From Loktanella sp. (GTDB lineage: Bacteria > Pseudomonadota > Alphaproteobacteria > Rhodobacterales > Rhodobacteraceae): a stretch of 59,333 nt of DNA. Position 1 is the first letter of the stretch. Each line of letters opens with the position of its first letter. Under the pieces are notes generated by a model, which was given only the letters and a program-made list of their open reading frames with translations, ran no database searches and was not told the origin of the DNA. Of this stretch, positions 44,179 through 53,835 are shown piece after piece. The stretch covers positions 1 through 59,333 of the forward strand of contig JAFPBO010000054.1 of the NCBI GenBank assembly GCA_017390475.1, given 5' to 3'. Position numbers and translations under genes: made by a program.

Positions 44179-45279
44179 TTAGTGAAGTTGCGACAGCGAG
44201 ATATTCTCGCCGCTTTGGTCGAAAACATGCGCCTTGCCGGGGTCCAGATTCAGCGTCACCGCTGTCTCCCTTTCCAGATCGACGTAATCGGCAGCAGGCA
44301 GCACCGCGACCAGCCGCGCATCGGCGACGGACAGGTGCAGCACCACTTCATGCCCCATGAATTCTGCGCCCGTGACATGGGCTTTCAGCCCATGTTCGGC
44401 CCCCACGCGCAGATGTTGGGGGCGGATGCCCAGCGTGACATGCCCTGCCGGCTCTTGCAGGCGGGCCATCAATTCATCGGGCAGGGAAAGCGCCTGATCC
44501 CCGATATGGAATTGGTTGCCGTCCAGCCGCCCGTCGATCAGGTTCATTTCCGGGCTGCCGATAAAGCCCGCGACAAAGGCATTGGCAGGCCGGTCGTAAA
44601 GCGTCTTGGGGTCCGCCACCTGCATGATATGACCGTCCTTCATGACGCAGATGCGGTCGCCCATGGTCATCGCTTCGGTCTGATCGTGGGTCACGTAGAT
44701 GACGGTCGATGACATGCCTTCCTGTTTCAGCCTTTTGTGCAGGTCGGTGATCCGCACCCGCATCGAGGCGCGCAATTTGGCGTCAAGGTTGGACAGGGGT
44801 TCGTCGAACAGGAACACTTCGGGTTCCTTGATCAACGCGCGGCCCAAGGCGACACGCTGCGCCTGACCACCCGACAATTGCTTGGGCAAGCGGTCCAGCA
44901 ATTCCTCAATCTCCAGAATGCGGGCGACATCATTGGTCTTGCGCTCAATCTCGGCCTTGGAGGCCCCTTGCAGGCGCAGGCCGAATGACAGGTTCTTGCG
45001 CACCTTCATATGCGGATAAAGCGCGTAATTCTGGAACACCATCGCGATGCCACGCGCGCCGGGTTGCAGGCGGTTCACCACCCGGTCGCCGATTACGACA
45101 TCACCGCCAGAGATGCTTTCCAGCCCGGCAATCATCCGCAGGGTCGTGGATTTCGCGCAACCGGACGGGCCGACAAGGACCATGAATTCGCCGTCATTGA
45201 CATCAAGGTTGATGCCATGCACGGCCTTGAACGTATTGGCATAGGTCTTTTCAAGGTTTCTGATTTGAAGGCGGGCCAT
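44179..45279 (-). CDS. togA: Oligogalacturonide-type ABC transporter ATPase (TogA-like, MalK family)
   Basis: A 366-residue ATPase: Walker A LVGPSGCAKSTTLR, signature QLSGGQAQR, Walker B VFLFDEPLSNLDAKL and switch His in VTHDQTEAMTMG, then a TOBE domain (LGIRPQHLRVGAE). The Walker A has Ala (GPSGCAKS) where many homologues have Gly; the nucleotide-binding Lys and Ser are retained. It sits between the permeases and the binding protein. Confidence 0.92.
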   Translation of the reverse strand: MARLQIRNLEKTYANTFKAVHGINLDVNDGEFMVLVGPSGCAKSTTLRMIAGLESISGGDVVIGDRVVNRLQPGARGIAMVFQNYALYPHMKVRKNLSFGLRLQGASKAEIERKTNDVARILEIEELLDRLPKQLSGGQAQRVALGRALIKEPEVFLFDEPLSNLDAKLRASMRVRITDLHKRLKQEGMSSTVIYVTHDQTEAMTMGDRICVMKDGHIMQVADPKTLYDRPANAFVAGFIGSPEMNLIDGRLDGNQFHIGDQALSLPDELMARLQEPAGHVTLGIRPQHLRVGAEHGLKAHVTGAEFMGHEVVLHLSVADARLVAVLPAADYVDLERETAVTLNLDPGKAHVFDQSGENISLSQLH

Positions 45280-45283
45280 AGGA

Positions 45284-46192
45284 TTATCCTTTCACGCCCC
45301 CCACCGAGATACCCTCGATGAAGTAGCGTTGTGCGATGAAGAAAACGACCAAAGCGGGCAGCAGCGCGAGCACCGACATGGCAAGAATGCGGTTCCAGTC
45401 AAAAGCCTCTGTCGTGTCGATGGACAGTTTCAGCGCCAGACTGACCGGGAAACTTTCCACCGATGACAGATAGATCAGCGGGCCGAGGAAATCGTTCATC
45501 GTCCACATGAACTGGAACAAAGCGACCGAGATTAGCGCAGGGATCAGCATCGGCACGACGATATAGATCAGCGTCTGGAAAGAATTGGCACCATCAACGC
45601 GTGCGGCCTCTTCCATGTCGCGCGGGATGGCGCGCAGGAACTGGACCAGCATAAAGACAAAGAACGCATCGCCAGCAAAGGCGGACGGCACCCAAAGCGG
45701 CAGATAGGTATCGAGCCAGCCCAGATCACGGAACAGGATATATTGCGGCACGCGGGTCACCACATTGGGCAGCAAAAGCGTGGCGATCAGGCTGGCAAAC
45801 AGCAGCTTTTTGAACCGGAATTCAAACCGGGCGAAGCCGTAAGCGACCAACGCGCAGGAAATCACGGTAAACACGGTCTTGGGCAGGATGATCAGGAAGG
45901 TGTTCCAGAAAAATCGCCCGAATGTGTAAGGGGTCGAGGTTTCCCAGCCCTTGCGGTAGCCGTCCAGCGTCGGTTCCTGCGGGATAAACCCGATGGAGTT
46001 GAAGATTTCTGCATTGGATTTGAACGATGCCCCGATCAGCCACAACAGCGGATACAGCATGATAAAGCCGACGACGATCAGCAAAGTGTAGCGGACGAAG
46101 GCGGACAGACGTTCCGCGCGCCGGTCTTCGGGGTTCAAGATGATCACCCGTGTCGGGCTTGCGGGGGTGAGAGCGGTGTCAGGTGTGCTCAT
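45284..46192 (-). CDS. togN: Oligogalacturonide-type ABC transporter permease (TogN-like, MalG family)
   Basis: A 302-residue permease with a long N-terminal cytoplasmic tail and six helices. The EAA loop is DMEEAARVDGANSFQTLIYI, and the C-terminus ends in YFIEGISVGGVKG, the usual MalG-type terminus. It starts four bases after the togM-like gene and precedes the ATPase by four bases. Confidence 0.9.
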   Translation of the reverse strand: MSTPDTALTPASPTRVIILNPEDRRAERLSAFVRYTLLIVVGFIMLYPLLWLIGASFKSNAEIFNSIGFIPQEPTLDGYRKGWETSTPYTFGRFFWNTFLIILPKTVFTVISCALVAYGFARFEFRFKKLLFASLIATLLLPNVVTRVPQYILFRDLGWLDTYLPLWVPSAFAGDAFFVFMLVQFLRAIPRDMEEAARVDGANSFQTLIYIVVPMLIPALISVALFQFMWTMNDFLGPLIYLSSVESFPVSLALKLSIDTTEAFDWNRILAMSVLALLPALVVFFIAQRYFIEGISVGGVKG

Positions 46193-46196
46193 GCGC

Positions 46197-47072
46197 TCAG
46201 CTCCTTTTATCGCCAGCGTAATAGACCCATTTTTTCGACGACCAGAAGGCGACGAGGGTCAGGATCATGATGATGACGAACAGAACCCAGGCGATGGCAG
46301 AGGCATAGCCCATGTTGAAATTCTTGAACGCTTCATCATAAATATAAAGAGGCAGCAGGTAGGTGGACCGTAGCGGCCCGCCGCCGGTGATCACGTAGGG
46401 GCCGTTGAATTCCTGAAACGCCTGCACCATCTGCATGATCAGGTTAAAGAAAATCACCGGCGTGATCAGCGGCATCGTGATATGCCAGAAGCTGTGCCAT
46501 TTATTGGCCCCATCAATCGCCGCAGCCTCGTACAGCGATTTATCGACAGCCTGCAAAGCAGCCAGAAAAATTACCATCGCCGATCCGAATTGCCATGTGC
46601 GCAGCAAGGCCAGCGTGAACAAGGCATTGACCGGATCGCCAAACCAGTTGATCGGGTCCAGCCCGATGCTGGTCAGTACAAGGTTCACCAACCCCGCATC
46701 TGCAAAAATATAGCGCCACAGCACCGCAATCGCGATGGACCCGCCGAGGATGGACGGCACATAATAGGCGGTGCGGAAAAGCCCGATGCCACGCAGCCGG
46801 TAATTCAGGATCACCGCGATGAACAAGGCAAAGGCTAGCTTCAGCGGCACAGTCAGAAAGACATAAAGCAGCGTGACATTCAGCGACCGTTTGAAGGTCC
46901 GGTCATCCAGCAGATCACGGAAATTTTCCAGACCGATCCAGACCGGGCTATTGATCAGCGTGTAATCTGTAAAACTCAGATAGAGCGAGGCCAGAAACGG
47001 GATCATGGTAAATACCAGAAGCCCGATGATGTAGGGTGTCAGATAGGCCAGCCCCAGAAATCGGCTTTCCAT
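46197..47072 (-). CDS. togM: Oligogalacturonide-type ABC transporter permease (TogM-like, MalF family)
   Basis: A 291-residue, six-helix permease: LAYLTPYIIGLLVFTMIPFL at the N-terminus, the EAA loop SLYEAAAIDGANKWHSFWHI, and FQEFNGPYVITGGGPLRSTY. First gene of the minus-strand transporter-hydrolase operon, 254 bases from the divergent AraC gene. Confidence 0.9.
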   Translation of the reverse strand: MESRFLGLAYLTPYIIGLLVFTMIPFLASLYLSFTDYTLINSPVWIGLENFRDLLDDRTFKRSLNVTLLYVFLTVPLKLAFALFIAVILNYRLRGIGLFRTAYYVPSILGGSIAIAVLWRYIFADAGLVNLVLTSIGLDPINWFGDPVNALFTLALLRTWQFGSAMVIFLAALQAVDKSLYEAAAIDGANKWHSFWHITMPLITPVIFFNLIMQMVQAFQEFNGPYVITGGGPLRSTYLLPLYIYDEAFKNFNMGYASAIAWVLFVIIMILTLVAFWSSKKWVYYAGDKRS

Positions 47073-47326
47073 AGCTCCTCCAGCTCAGATGATGTGGCGC
47101 AGCCGGGGCCGCGGGGACAACGTTGATATGATCGTTGGGAAGTCACTGGTCGTTCTGACAGACATGCCCCATCGCGGGACATTCCCCCAATACGTGGTCA
47201 TCAAACCGGCCATCAAATCGCTCCTCCCTCGATCTGATTGGTCGCCACAAGCTTTGGCTTGCAGCGTGTTCGGCTAATATGCCAGATTGATAACAGTTTG
47301 GAGAATTGACAAACAGGCAGAAAAAG

Positions 47327-48283
47327 ATGGACGAAATCGAACACTCGGATCAGACGCTTTCACTGCGTCCAACGCAGGGAAATGGGGTGCTGTCGGGGAT
47401 TCCTTTGCGGGCACTGGACCTTACGCTAACACGTTCAGCGATCCGCATGCGCCATTCGCACAGCTGGTCGATAGAAAAGGTCAACGCCTCGCATGACCTG
47501 GTCATCTGCCTGTCAGGCACCGGACAATATGATCTGGACGGTCAACCAATATGCCTGACCCCCGGCATGGCGATGATGATTCGCGCAGGCGCGCCGTTTC
47601 GTGGCTATAACCCCGACCCTGACACCATCTATACCGGGCTGGCGCAGCATTTCCGGCTGGACCTTTTCGGCCGCCATGACCTGCTCGAAAGGATGAAAAC
47701 CCGTCCCGTCGTCCGGTTGGGCAACTGGCCGATGCTGGCACCCTTGGTGCAGCATTACCGCGCGACCGCCCCCGCCAGTTCGACCACATCGGTGATGCAT
47801 TACGCCTTTATGGTGATCCTGAATCAGTTCATCGAGGATGCGTTTCTGGGATGGCAAAACGTCCAAGATAGCGCCCTTGACCAATCCGAAGGTCTGCCAA
47901 TGGCCGTGATGATTGCAGCTACCCAGATCGCAGCTGATCCGCTCAAGTCCGGCCTTGCCGACAGTGTCGTCGTAGATGCGCCTTATAACGATACCTATTT
48001 CCGGCGGGAATTCAGCAAGCGACTTGGCCTGACCCCGGCGAAGTATCAGGAATTCAAACGGATGGAGATCGCGATGCAATTGCTGGAAGCAGGCTATAGC
48101 GTTTCCGAAACCGGCCAGCGGCTCGGATTTGCCGACAGCTATTACTTTTCCCGTCTGTTCAAGCGTCATGTCGGCACCAGCCCACGCGGCTGGCAGGATC
48201 AGGTCCGCCGCCGCCGTGATGGCGCTTGGCCACGTGGCGAGGAAGATGGCGAGATAATCTACCCGCTTCGTCCAGATGTTTGA
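47327..48283 (+). CDS. AraC-family transcriptional regulator of the tog-type operon
   Basis: A 318-residue protein: N-terminal cupin-like sensor (LSGTGQYDLDGQPICLTPG, near residues 62-80) and a C-terminal double HTH (YNDTYFRREFSKRLGLTPAK; VSETGQRLGFADSYYFSRLF). ATG 47327 follows GGCAGAAAAAG. A TTG at 47306 would add seven residues but lies only two bases from its GGAG. Being divergent from the importer, it is the obvious candidate activator. Confidence 0.88.
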   Translation: MDEIEHSDQTLSLRPTQGNGVLSGIPLRALDLTLTRSAIRMRHSHSWSIEKVNASHDLVICLSGTGQYDLDGQPICLTPGMAMMIRAGAPFRGYNPDPDTIYTGLAQHFRLDLFGRHDLLERMKTRPVVRLGNWPMLAPLVQHYRATAPASSTTSVMHYAFMVILNQFIEDAFLGWQNVQDSALDQSEGLPMAVMIAATQIAADPLKSGLADSVVVDAPYNDTYFRREFSKRLGLTPAKYQEFKRMEIAMQLLEAGYSVSETGQRLGFADSYYFSRLFKRHVGTSPRGWQDQVRRRRDGAWPRGEEDGEIIYPLRPDV

Positions 48284-48600
48284 CTCCGATGAGGTAGCCG
48301 ACGGCGTTGATTCCCAGAAGTTGCCCATAATTCCGGCAAGAGACCTGAAAAGCACCTGCGCTGCATCAGGGTGGATTGGTCTGTGGGCGCGGCCTATATA
48401 GAAAAAATGAGTGACCGCCAGCCAGCCTTCGCTCCGCCAGTAGATCCGTCACAACAGTGGATACGGGAGATACATCCGTACGGCACATACGACTACCATG
48501 GCTGGAAACTGGTGGCGTTTGACATTATTCGGTCATGGACTTGCAGGCGGTTGCTGGGTTCTTCGCGCGGTTTTTGACATGATGAGCGACAGCGCGTTAG

Positions 48601-48672
48601 ATGCGGTTGGCCCAGCCTGCCATCAGCCGCCATATCGCGAATATCGAGGATGAACTGTGGCTCGATCTCTTC
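48601..48672 (+). pseudogene. LysR helix-turn-helix fragment
   Basis: About 24 codons read RLAQPAISRHIANIEDELWL and DLF, the recognition-helix block of LysR regulators (AQPALSRQIxxLEEELGVxLF). A stop precedes it in frame, and the homology ends at once. The rest of the regulator is gone. Confidence 0.6.
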
Positions 48673-48827
48673 CGTAACATTGCGGGCTGGCTGTCTGATC
48701 CTGTCACAGATGGAACGCCGCGGGGTCACATTGGGACGGCAGATGTCGGTGCTGAATATCGTCTTTGCGATGCCGCCGTCCGGTGCGATCTTAAAAGGGC
48801 GGCTCTATCCCCGTCAGACCGCAGGGC

Positions 48828-49165
48828 CTAGCTTTCCGGGGTCCGAAGGTAGGACAACACGATCTGCACGATCTGCGCTTCGCGTTCCTGCACCGGCGAT
48901 GTTGCGCTGAGGTCACGTTCAAAGACCACCGACAGAGTTTGCATGTTCGAGACATAGAAGTAACCCAGACCGGCGATTGAAATATAAAGCTGCACCGGAT
49001 CGACGCCGCCGCGAAAAATGCCTTTTCCACGCTCGGCTTCCAAGATGCGCTTGATCTGGCCGACGAACGGTGAATGCAGCGCCGGAATATCGGGCAGGGT
49101 CTTGAGGACGGCGGCATTCTGAAGGTTCCCGACATGATCAGGCTGAACGCGATCTTTGAAAAACG
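48828..49165 (-). pseudogene. C-terminal half of a TetR-family regulator
   Basis: The minus strand reads KDRVQPDHVGNLQNAAVLKT, LHSPFVGQIKRILEAERGKG, then GVDPVQLYISIAGLGYFYVS and a terminal IVQIVLSYLRTPES. This is the effector domain of RutR/CerR-type TetR proteins. The HTH half is missing beyond 49165, so this is a remnant rather than a gene starting at an internal ATG. Confidence 0.7.
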
Positions 49166-49609
49166 AGCAGGGATCATCGAAGGCTCTTTTCTAACTCGAT
49201 TGCAGCTTTTGGCGCTGACGACATCAAATCAAATAGGCGCGGGTCATGACCTGATCAATTACTATGTCTCGAAATAACCCGGGAACAGTTTCAGACGGCT
49301 GTCCCGTACGGTGCTTGCGGCAGACAGGTTCTGCGTCACCGACAATTTCCAGATACTATGTTTCAGGTTGAAGCCTTCAACCAGATGCAGGCGGCAGTTG
49401 GCGAAAGCTTGTCGTCGCCCTGATCATATTCTGATGAACAACGCGGGGAGGAGACGAGGCCGACCGGTTTCGACCTTCAGATCCAGTTCACCGCCACGGC
49501 GCTGCCGCAGATTAGCGAGCCGGCAAAAGTGTCGGTCGCTGAACCAGAAAATAGAATAGACGCCCGAAAAACGGCGACACGCAACTCCTTGCCGTCGTAG
49601 AAACCGGGC
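49166..49609. other. Unrecognised debris upstream of ada
   Basis: Short open frames only. A plus-strand stretch at about 49358-49602 reads FQVEAFNQMQAAVGESLSSP, a stop, then another 50 codons in the same frame. This hints at an old coding remnant, but I cannot name it. The ada promoter should lie near 49550-49605. Confidence 0.3.
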
Positions 49610-50677
49610 ATGTTGTTTGATCTGCCTGACCACCACACCCTATATGCCGCGCTGCTTGCCCGCGATGATCGCTTTGATGGGCAGGCTTTTGTCTGTGTTG
49701 CATCAACCGGCGTGTTCTGCCGCCTTACCTGCCCGGCGCGCAAGCCGAAGCCCGAGAACTGCACGTTCCACGCCACGATTGGCGAATGTATCGAAGCGGG
49801 ATTTCGCCCCTGCAAACGGTGCCATCCGCTTCAGGCCGCTGCTCTTGCTGATCCGACCATTGCTGCGCTTCTACACGCGCTAGACGAACGGCCGGACCTG
49901 CGTTGGTCAGAGGCGCATGTTGTGCAACTCGGTTACGACCTGTCCACAGTCCGGCGGAGCTTCAAACGGCAGTTTGGCATGACATTTTTGGAAATGGCCC
50001 GGCAGCGCCGCCTGCGCGAAGGGTTCGGGACGTTGGCGAGGGGCGGCAAAGTCATTACCGCGCAGCACGAAGCCAGCTTTGAATCCTCCAGCGCCTTTCG
50101 TGCAGCTTTCGCGCGTTTGCTGGGCTGCGCACCAGCAGATCTTCGTCAGGACAGGCTGTTGCGTGCGACTTGGATTCCGACACCGCTGGGCGACATGATC
50201 GCGGTCAGTAGTCGCAGCCACCTGCATCTGCTTGAATTCGTTGATCGCAAGGGCTTGCCTGCCGCATTGAAACGGCTGGCATCGCAGGGCGGGATCGGGA
50301 TCGGTGCAATGCCTCCGTCCGAGCAGGCAGCGTCCGAGCTTGCCGATTATTTTGCGGCGCGTTCGGCCCGGTTTGATACGCCGCTGGCCCTGTTCGCCAG
50401 CGCTTTTACCCAGCAGGTATGGGACGCGCTGCGCGAAATCCCGGCGGGAGAGACCCGCAGCTATTCCGACATCGCGCGCCAGATCGGACGCCCCACCGCA
50501 ACGCGGGCGGTGGCACGCGCAAATGGAGCCAACCAGATTGCGCTGATGGTTCCCTGCCACCGTGTGATCGGGGCCGACGGATCGCTGACCGGATATGGCG
50601 GAGGACTCTGGCGCAAACAGCGACTAATCGAGATTGAGCGACAGCTGAAGACGGTAGGCCACGAAACGAACGCGTGA
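49610..50677 (+). CDS. ada: Bifunctional AraC-type regulator / methylated-DNA-cysteine methyltransferase (Ada)
   Basis: A 355-residue Ada. The N-terminal zinc domain has the four cysteines in GVFCRLTCPARKP and GFRPCKRCHP, one of which takes the methyl group from phosphotriesters. An AraC-like HTH region follows (about residues 80-185). The C-terminal MGMT domain has the active-site MVPCHRVIGADG with the O6-methylguanine acceptor Cys and the Tyr/Arg-rich helix TATRAVARANGANQ. It repairs alkylation damage and activates its own regulon. The length is normal. Confidence 0.95.
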   Translation: MLFDLPDHHTLYAALLARDDRFDGQAFVCVASTGVFCRLTCPARKPKPENCTFHATIGECIEAGFRPCKRCHPLQAAALADPTIAALLHALDERPDLRWSEAHVVQLGYDLSTVRRSFKRQFGMTFLEMARQRRLREGFGTLARGGKVITAQHEASFESSSAFRAAFARLLGCAPADLRQDRLLRATWIPTPLGDMIAVSSRSHLHLLEFVDRKGLPAALKRLASQGGIGIGAMPPSEQAASELADYFAARSARFDTPLALFASAFTQQVWDALREIPAGETRSYSDIARQIGRPTATRAVARANGANQIALMVPCHRVIGADGSLTGYGGGLWRKQRLIEIERQLKTVGHETNA

Positions 50678-50830
50678 CCTTTCAGACCGACAATCCCCAG
50701 AGTGTCGTCGTCTGATATCAGCTTCCGCTCATCCCTTTCCGTGTTGTGCGGTGCCTGCAGCAGCTGCTTGTACCGGGCTGAATCCACCCCATATCTCTGC
50801 AGTGCCTAGGGTAACTTACCGGAGACAAAG

Positions 50831-51742
50831 ATGGGATATCTTAAGACGGCGATATTGATGGCGGCGATGACCGCGCTTTTCATGGGTATTGGCTTTCTGC
50901 TGGGCGGTTCAGGCGGCGCGGTTATCGCACTGGTCATTGCGGCAGGGATGAATGCCTATACTTGGTGGAACTCGGACCAGATGATCCTGCGCATGCATAA
51001 TGCCCAGCCAGTGACTCGGGGCGATCGCATGGGCCTGCATGCCATGACTGCGGAACTCGCGCGGAACGCGGGCTTGCCCGAACCCAAGCTTTACATCATA
51101 GATACGCCGCAGCCCAATGCCTTTGCAACGGGGCGAAACCCGGCCAACGGCGCTGTAGCCGTGACGACGGGCCTGATACGCAGCCTGACCCGCGAAGAAC
51201 TGGCCGGCGTTATTGCGCATGAACTGGCGCATATCCGCAACCACGACACTGCGATCATGACTGTCACCGCCACCTTTGCCGGTGCGATTTCAATGCTGGC
51301 CAATTTCGCGCTGTTTTTTGGTGGCTCGCGGGAACGGCTGGGGCTGATCGGCACCCTGCTGCTGATGTTCCTTGCGCCATTCGCCGCAGCGCTGGTGCAG
51401 ATGGCAATCAGTCGGACACGGGAATATGCCGCCGACAAAGCCGGTGCCGAGATTTGCGGTAACCCTATCTGGCTGGCCTCGGCATTGGAAAAGATTGCTA
51501 TGGGCGCTGCCCGGATCGACAACCATGCGGCCGAGCGTCATCCTGCGACGGCGCATATGTTCATCATCAACCCGCTGCATATGCACAAGCATGACAACCT
51601 GTTCGCGACCCATCCCGCGACGGAAAACCGCATCGTTGCCCTGCATGCACTGGCTGGACAGTCCCGGCCTGCTCCGCAAAAGGTCGGCACCGGCCGCAGC
51701 CGTTCGACACGAAATAGCGGGCATAGTGGTCCTTGGGCGTGA
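50831..51742 (+). CDS. htpX: Membrane zinc metalloprotease HtpX (M48B)
   Basis: A 303-residue protein: N-terminal membrane helices (about residues 5-22 and 27-42), zinc motif [13 protein letters not shown] (HExxH), further helices near 150-195 and the third ligand in [10 protein letters not shown]. HtpX degrades misfolded inner-membrane proteins. C-terminal [14 protein letters not shown] is conserved in alphaproteobacterial HtpX. ATG 50831 follows CCGGAGACAAAG. Confidence 0.95.
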   Translation: MGYLKTAILMAAMTALFMGIGFLLGGSGGAVIALVIAAGMNAYTWWNSDQMILRMHNAQPVTRGDRMGLHAMTAELARNAGLPEPKLYIIDTPQPNAFATGRNPANGAVAVTTGLIRSLTREELAGVIAHELAHIRNHDTAIMTVTATFAGAISMLANFALFFGGSRERLGLIGTLLLMFLAPFAAALVQMAISRTREYAADKAGAEICGNPIWLASALEKIAMGAARIDNHAAERHPATAHMFIINPLHMHKHDNLFATHPATENRIVALHALAGQSRPAPQKVGTGRSRSTRNSGHSGPWA

Positions 51743-51901
51743 ACAGCATCTAGGCAGCGGCTGGGCGTTACAGCTCTTGCTGAACTGTTCCATGGCCGAT
51801 CTCAGTAAATCGTCGATGGCCGGTCATCCAAGCTTGCTGCCGCAGTTTTCGTGGGGCACTCTAATCGGCGAACAACGAACTGATCGAAAGTTTACCCAAG
51901 G

Positions 51902-53029
51902 ATGAAAGTTGCAGTGATCGGGCGCGGGCTCATCGGCTCAGCAGCAGCACGACATTTGTGCGCTATGGGCCATGATGTGGCACTGATCGGCCCCGACGAG
52001 CCGACAGATTTTGCGCGCCACGATGGGATGTTTGGTAGTCACTTTGATGAAGGGCGGATCACCCGCAGCCTCGATTCACACCCGTTCTGGAGCACGGTCA
52101 ACCGTGCCTCGATCGCGCGCTATGGCGAGATTTCGGCGCAGAGCGGTGTGGATTTTTATCGCGAAGTCGGCGCGCTGCATATAGGCCCCAATAACGACGC
52201 AGATATCCTTGCCACCGGAAAGACTGCCGCGGAATTGGATATTCCATGCGAAGCCTATGATGCTGATCAACTGGGAGAACGATTTCCATATCTGCGTATC
52301 GCCGCCGGAACAAAAGGTTACTTCGAGCCACGTAACGCTGGCTATATCAGCCCGCGCCGTCTGGTCCGGGCTCAGACTGTCGCCGCTGAACGCGGGGGGG
52401 CGCAGATTGTCAACACAATCGCTTTGGGGATTTCCGAAAGTGCCACGGGGGTGACCATCCGCACGGGTGAAGGCGATATCGAGGCAGCGCGCGTCCTTGT
52501 CGCGGCGGGCGGGCATACTGAATTTCTGCTTGGCCAGTCCTTGGGGTTCACGGTTTACGCGCGCACCGTCGCCTTGTTCCGGCTGGGTACGACAGAAATG
52601 CAACGCCTGTCCGGGATGCCATCGATGCGGTGTTTCGGCCCGAAAGGAGAAACGCCATATATCCTGCCACCCGTCCTTTATCCGGATGGGCAGACCTGGT
52701 TGAAGCTCGGCGGCGATCCGGTGGATATCAGGCTTGAAAGCGGGGCGGATATCCAGAACTGGTTCCGGTCAGGCGGATCAGATTCGGTGGCTGACGAGCT
52801 TCAGCGGCAAATCCTGGACCGGATTCCGGCCCTTGCATTCGAAGAACGCCGCGTTGCACCATGCATGACGACCTTTACCAGATCGGGCCTGCCGTGCATC
52901 GGTCCATTGTCCGCGCGTGTCACTGTTGCATCTGGCGGGTGCGGTGCTGCGGCAAAATGCTCGGACGAGCTGGGCAGGCTGGGCGGTCTGGCAATGTTGG
53001 GCGAGGTCCGACAAGAGCTTGCCCCGTGA
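51902..53029 (+). CDS. FAD-dependent amine/amino-acid oxidase-like protein (DAO family)
   Basis: A 375-residue flavoprotein: N-terminal FAD-binding VAVIGRGLIGSAAARHL, then HDGMFGSHFDEGRITR. A second half with VLVAAGGHTEFLLGQSLG resembles monomeric sarcosine oxidase-type proteins, and the C-terminal GGCGAAAKCSDELGRL matches the covalent-FAD/substrate end of the family. It probably oxidises a secondary amine or N-methyl amino acid. Substrate is unknown. Convergent with the TetR gene. Confidence 0.88.
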   Translation: MKVAVIGRGLIGSAAARHLCAMGHDVALIGPDEPTDFARHDGMFGSHFDEGRITRSLDSHPFWSTVNRASIARYGEISAQSGVDFYREVGALHIGPNNDADILATGKTAAELDIPCEAYDADQLGERFPYLRIAAGTKGYFEPRNAGYISPRRLVRAQTVAAERGGAQIVNTIALGISESATGVTIRTGEGDIEAARVLVAAGGHTEFLLGQSLGFTVYARTVALFRLGTTEMQRLSGMPSMRCFGPKGETPYILPPVLYPDGQTWLKLGGDPVDIRLESGADIQNWFRSGGSDSVADELQRQILDRIPALAFEERRVAPCMTTFTRSGLPCIGPLSARVTVASGGCGAAAKCSDELGRLGGLAMLGEVRQELAP

Positions 53030-53086
53030 TCCTGTCGATTACCTGGACACTGTGCGTCTGACGCGCGGGCCAACCAGTGGGGCGCT

Positions 53087-53638
53087 TCAGTCGAGGTGAT
53101 CCTTGAGCCAGGCAATCAATGCGTCTTCTTCCGCATCGTCCAGAACCTGTGTGTTGAGCAGCGCCATCGCGCGGATGCCCTGAATCGCCAGAAAGGCCAG
53201 AGTAGCCAGTTGGGGGTTGCCTGCCGTGCTGCGGATACGGTCAAGAAAATCGCGTTCATGCCGACGCACCGGGGCCAGCAACTCGGGGTCTTTTGCCAGT
53301 GCGGCAAGCAGCCCTGATGGTGGGCGCGCCTGTCGGTCTCTTTCGGTCAGAAACTGTGCCATATAGGCTCGGATCGCCGCATTCCGGCAGCCGGTGCTTT
53401 CTTCGGCGCTCAATGCAGCGTCAAAGCGATGCAGGTAATCTGCCACCAAGGCTTCCATCAAACGGTTCTTGGACGGGAAATGATACAAAAGCCCACCTTT
53501 TGACACGCCGGCCCTGGCCGCCACGGCATCGAGCGACAGGCTGCCCGAACCCGTGCAATGGGCAAGTTCCTGTGCTGCGTCAAGGATCCGGCGGCGTGTC
53601 GCATCGCTGCGACTGGGGATCGTAGGAGGGGTGTCGAT
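53087..53638 (-). CDS. TetR-family regulator of the RND pump, with a probable ATC start
   Basis: A TetR protein of about 183 residues: HTH RSDATRRRILDAAQELAHC, AVAARAGVSKGGLLYHFPSK and a helical effector domain. No ATG, GTG or TTG is suitably placed. At 53638 an ATC codon lies six bases after a clear GGAG (53645-53648), giving the natural N-terminus xDTPPTIPSRSDA. Upstream in-frame GTGs (53701, 53740) and a TTG (53788) would place the promoter-operator region inside the gene. Either ATC is used or an ATG was mutated. Divergent from the RND operon. Confidence 0.75.
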   Translation of the reverse strand: MDTPPTIPSRSDATRRRILDAAQELAHCTGSGSLSLDAVAARAGVSKGGLLYHFPSKNRLMEALVADYLHRFDAALSAEESTGCRNAAIRAYMAQFLTERDRQARPPSGLLAALAKDPELLAPVRRHERDFLDRIRSTAGNPQLATLAFLAIQGIRAMALLNTQVLDDAEEDALIAWLKDHLD

Positions 53639-53673
53639 GGCGCGTCTCCAGCAGTTTTCAAGATCGTTGACTT

Positions 53674-53689
53674 TACCGACCAGACGGTA
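53674..53689. promoter_or_regulatory. Operator-like palindrome between tetR and the RND operon
   Basis: TACCG-ACCAGA-CGGTA is an interrupted dyad of the ACCGACCGGTCGGT type found at many TetR-controlled efflux promoters. On the plus strand it sits between a TTGACT (53667-53672) and TATAGC (53688-53693); on the minus strand it directly follows a TATACC. The TetR could therefore block both promoters. Confidence 0.55.
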
Positions 53690-53835
53690 TAGCTGCGCCA
53701 CATCAAAATCAAGCGTTGCTTCTGGCGCGCTGAATGACACTTCAAATGTTAAATATGCTTGTGCAATGTGGCACGGCTTACCAACCAAACCCAGGGCGAT
53801 AACGCTGTAAGGGTGCCAAATTCAGGACGCGCCAA

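Noticed and set aside
53674-53689. The dyad as part of a TetR coding region (start at 53701 or upstream)
   Set aside because: Reading it as coding adds residues with no TetR homology and places the operator inside the gene; the start at 53638 with its GGAG fits better.
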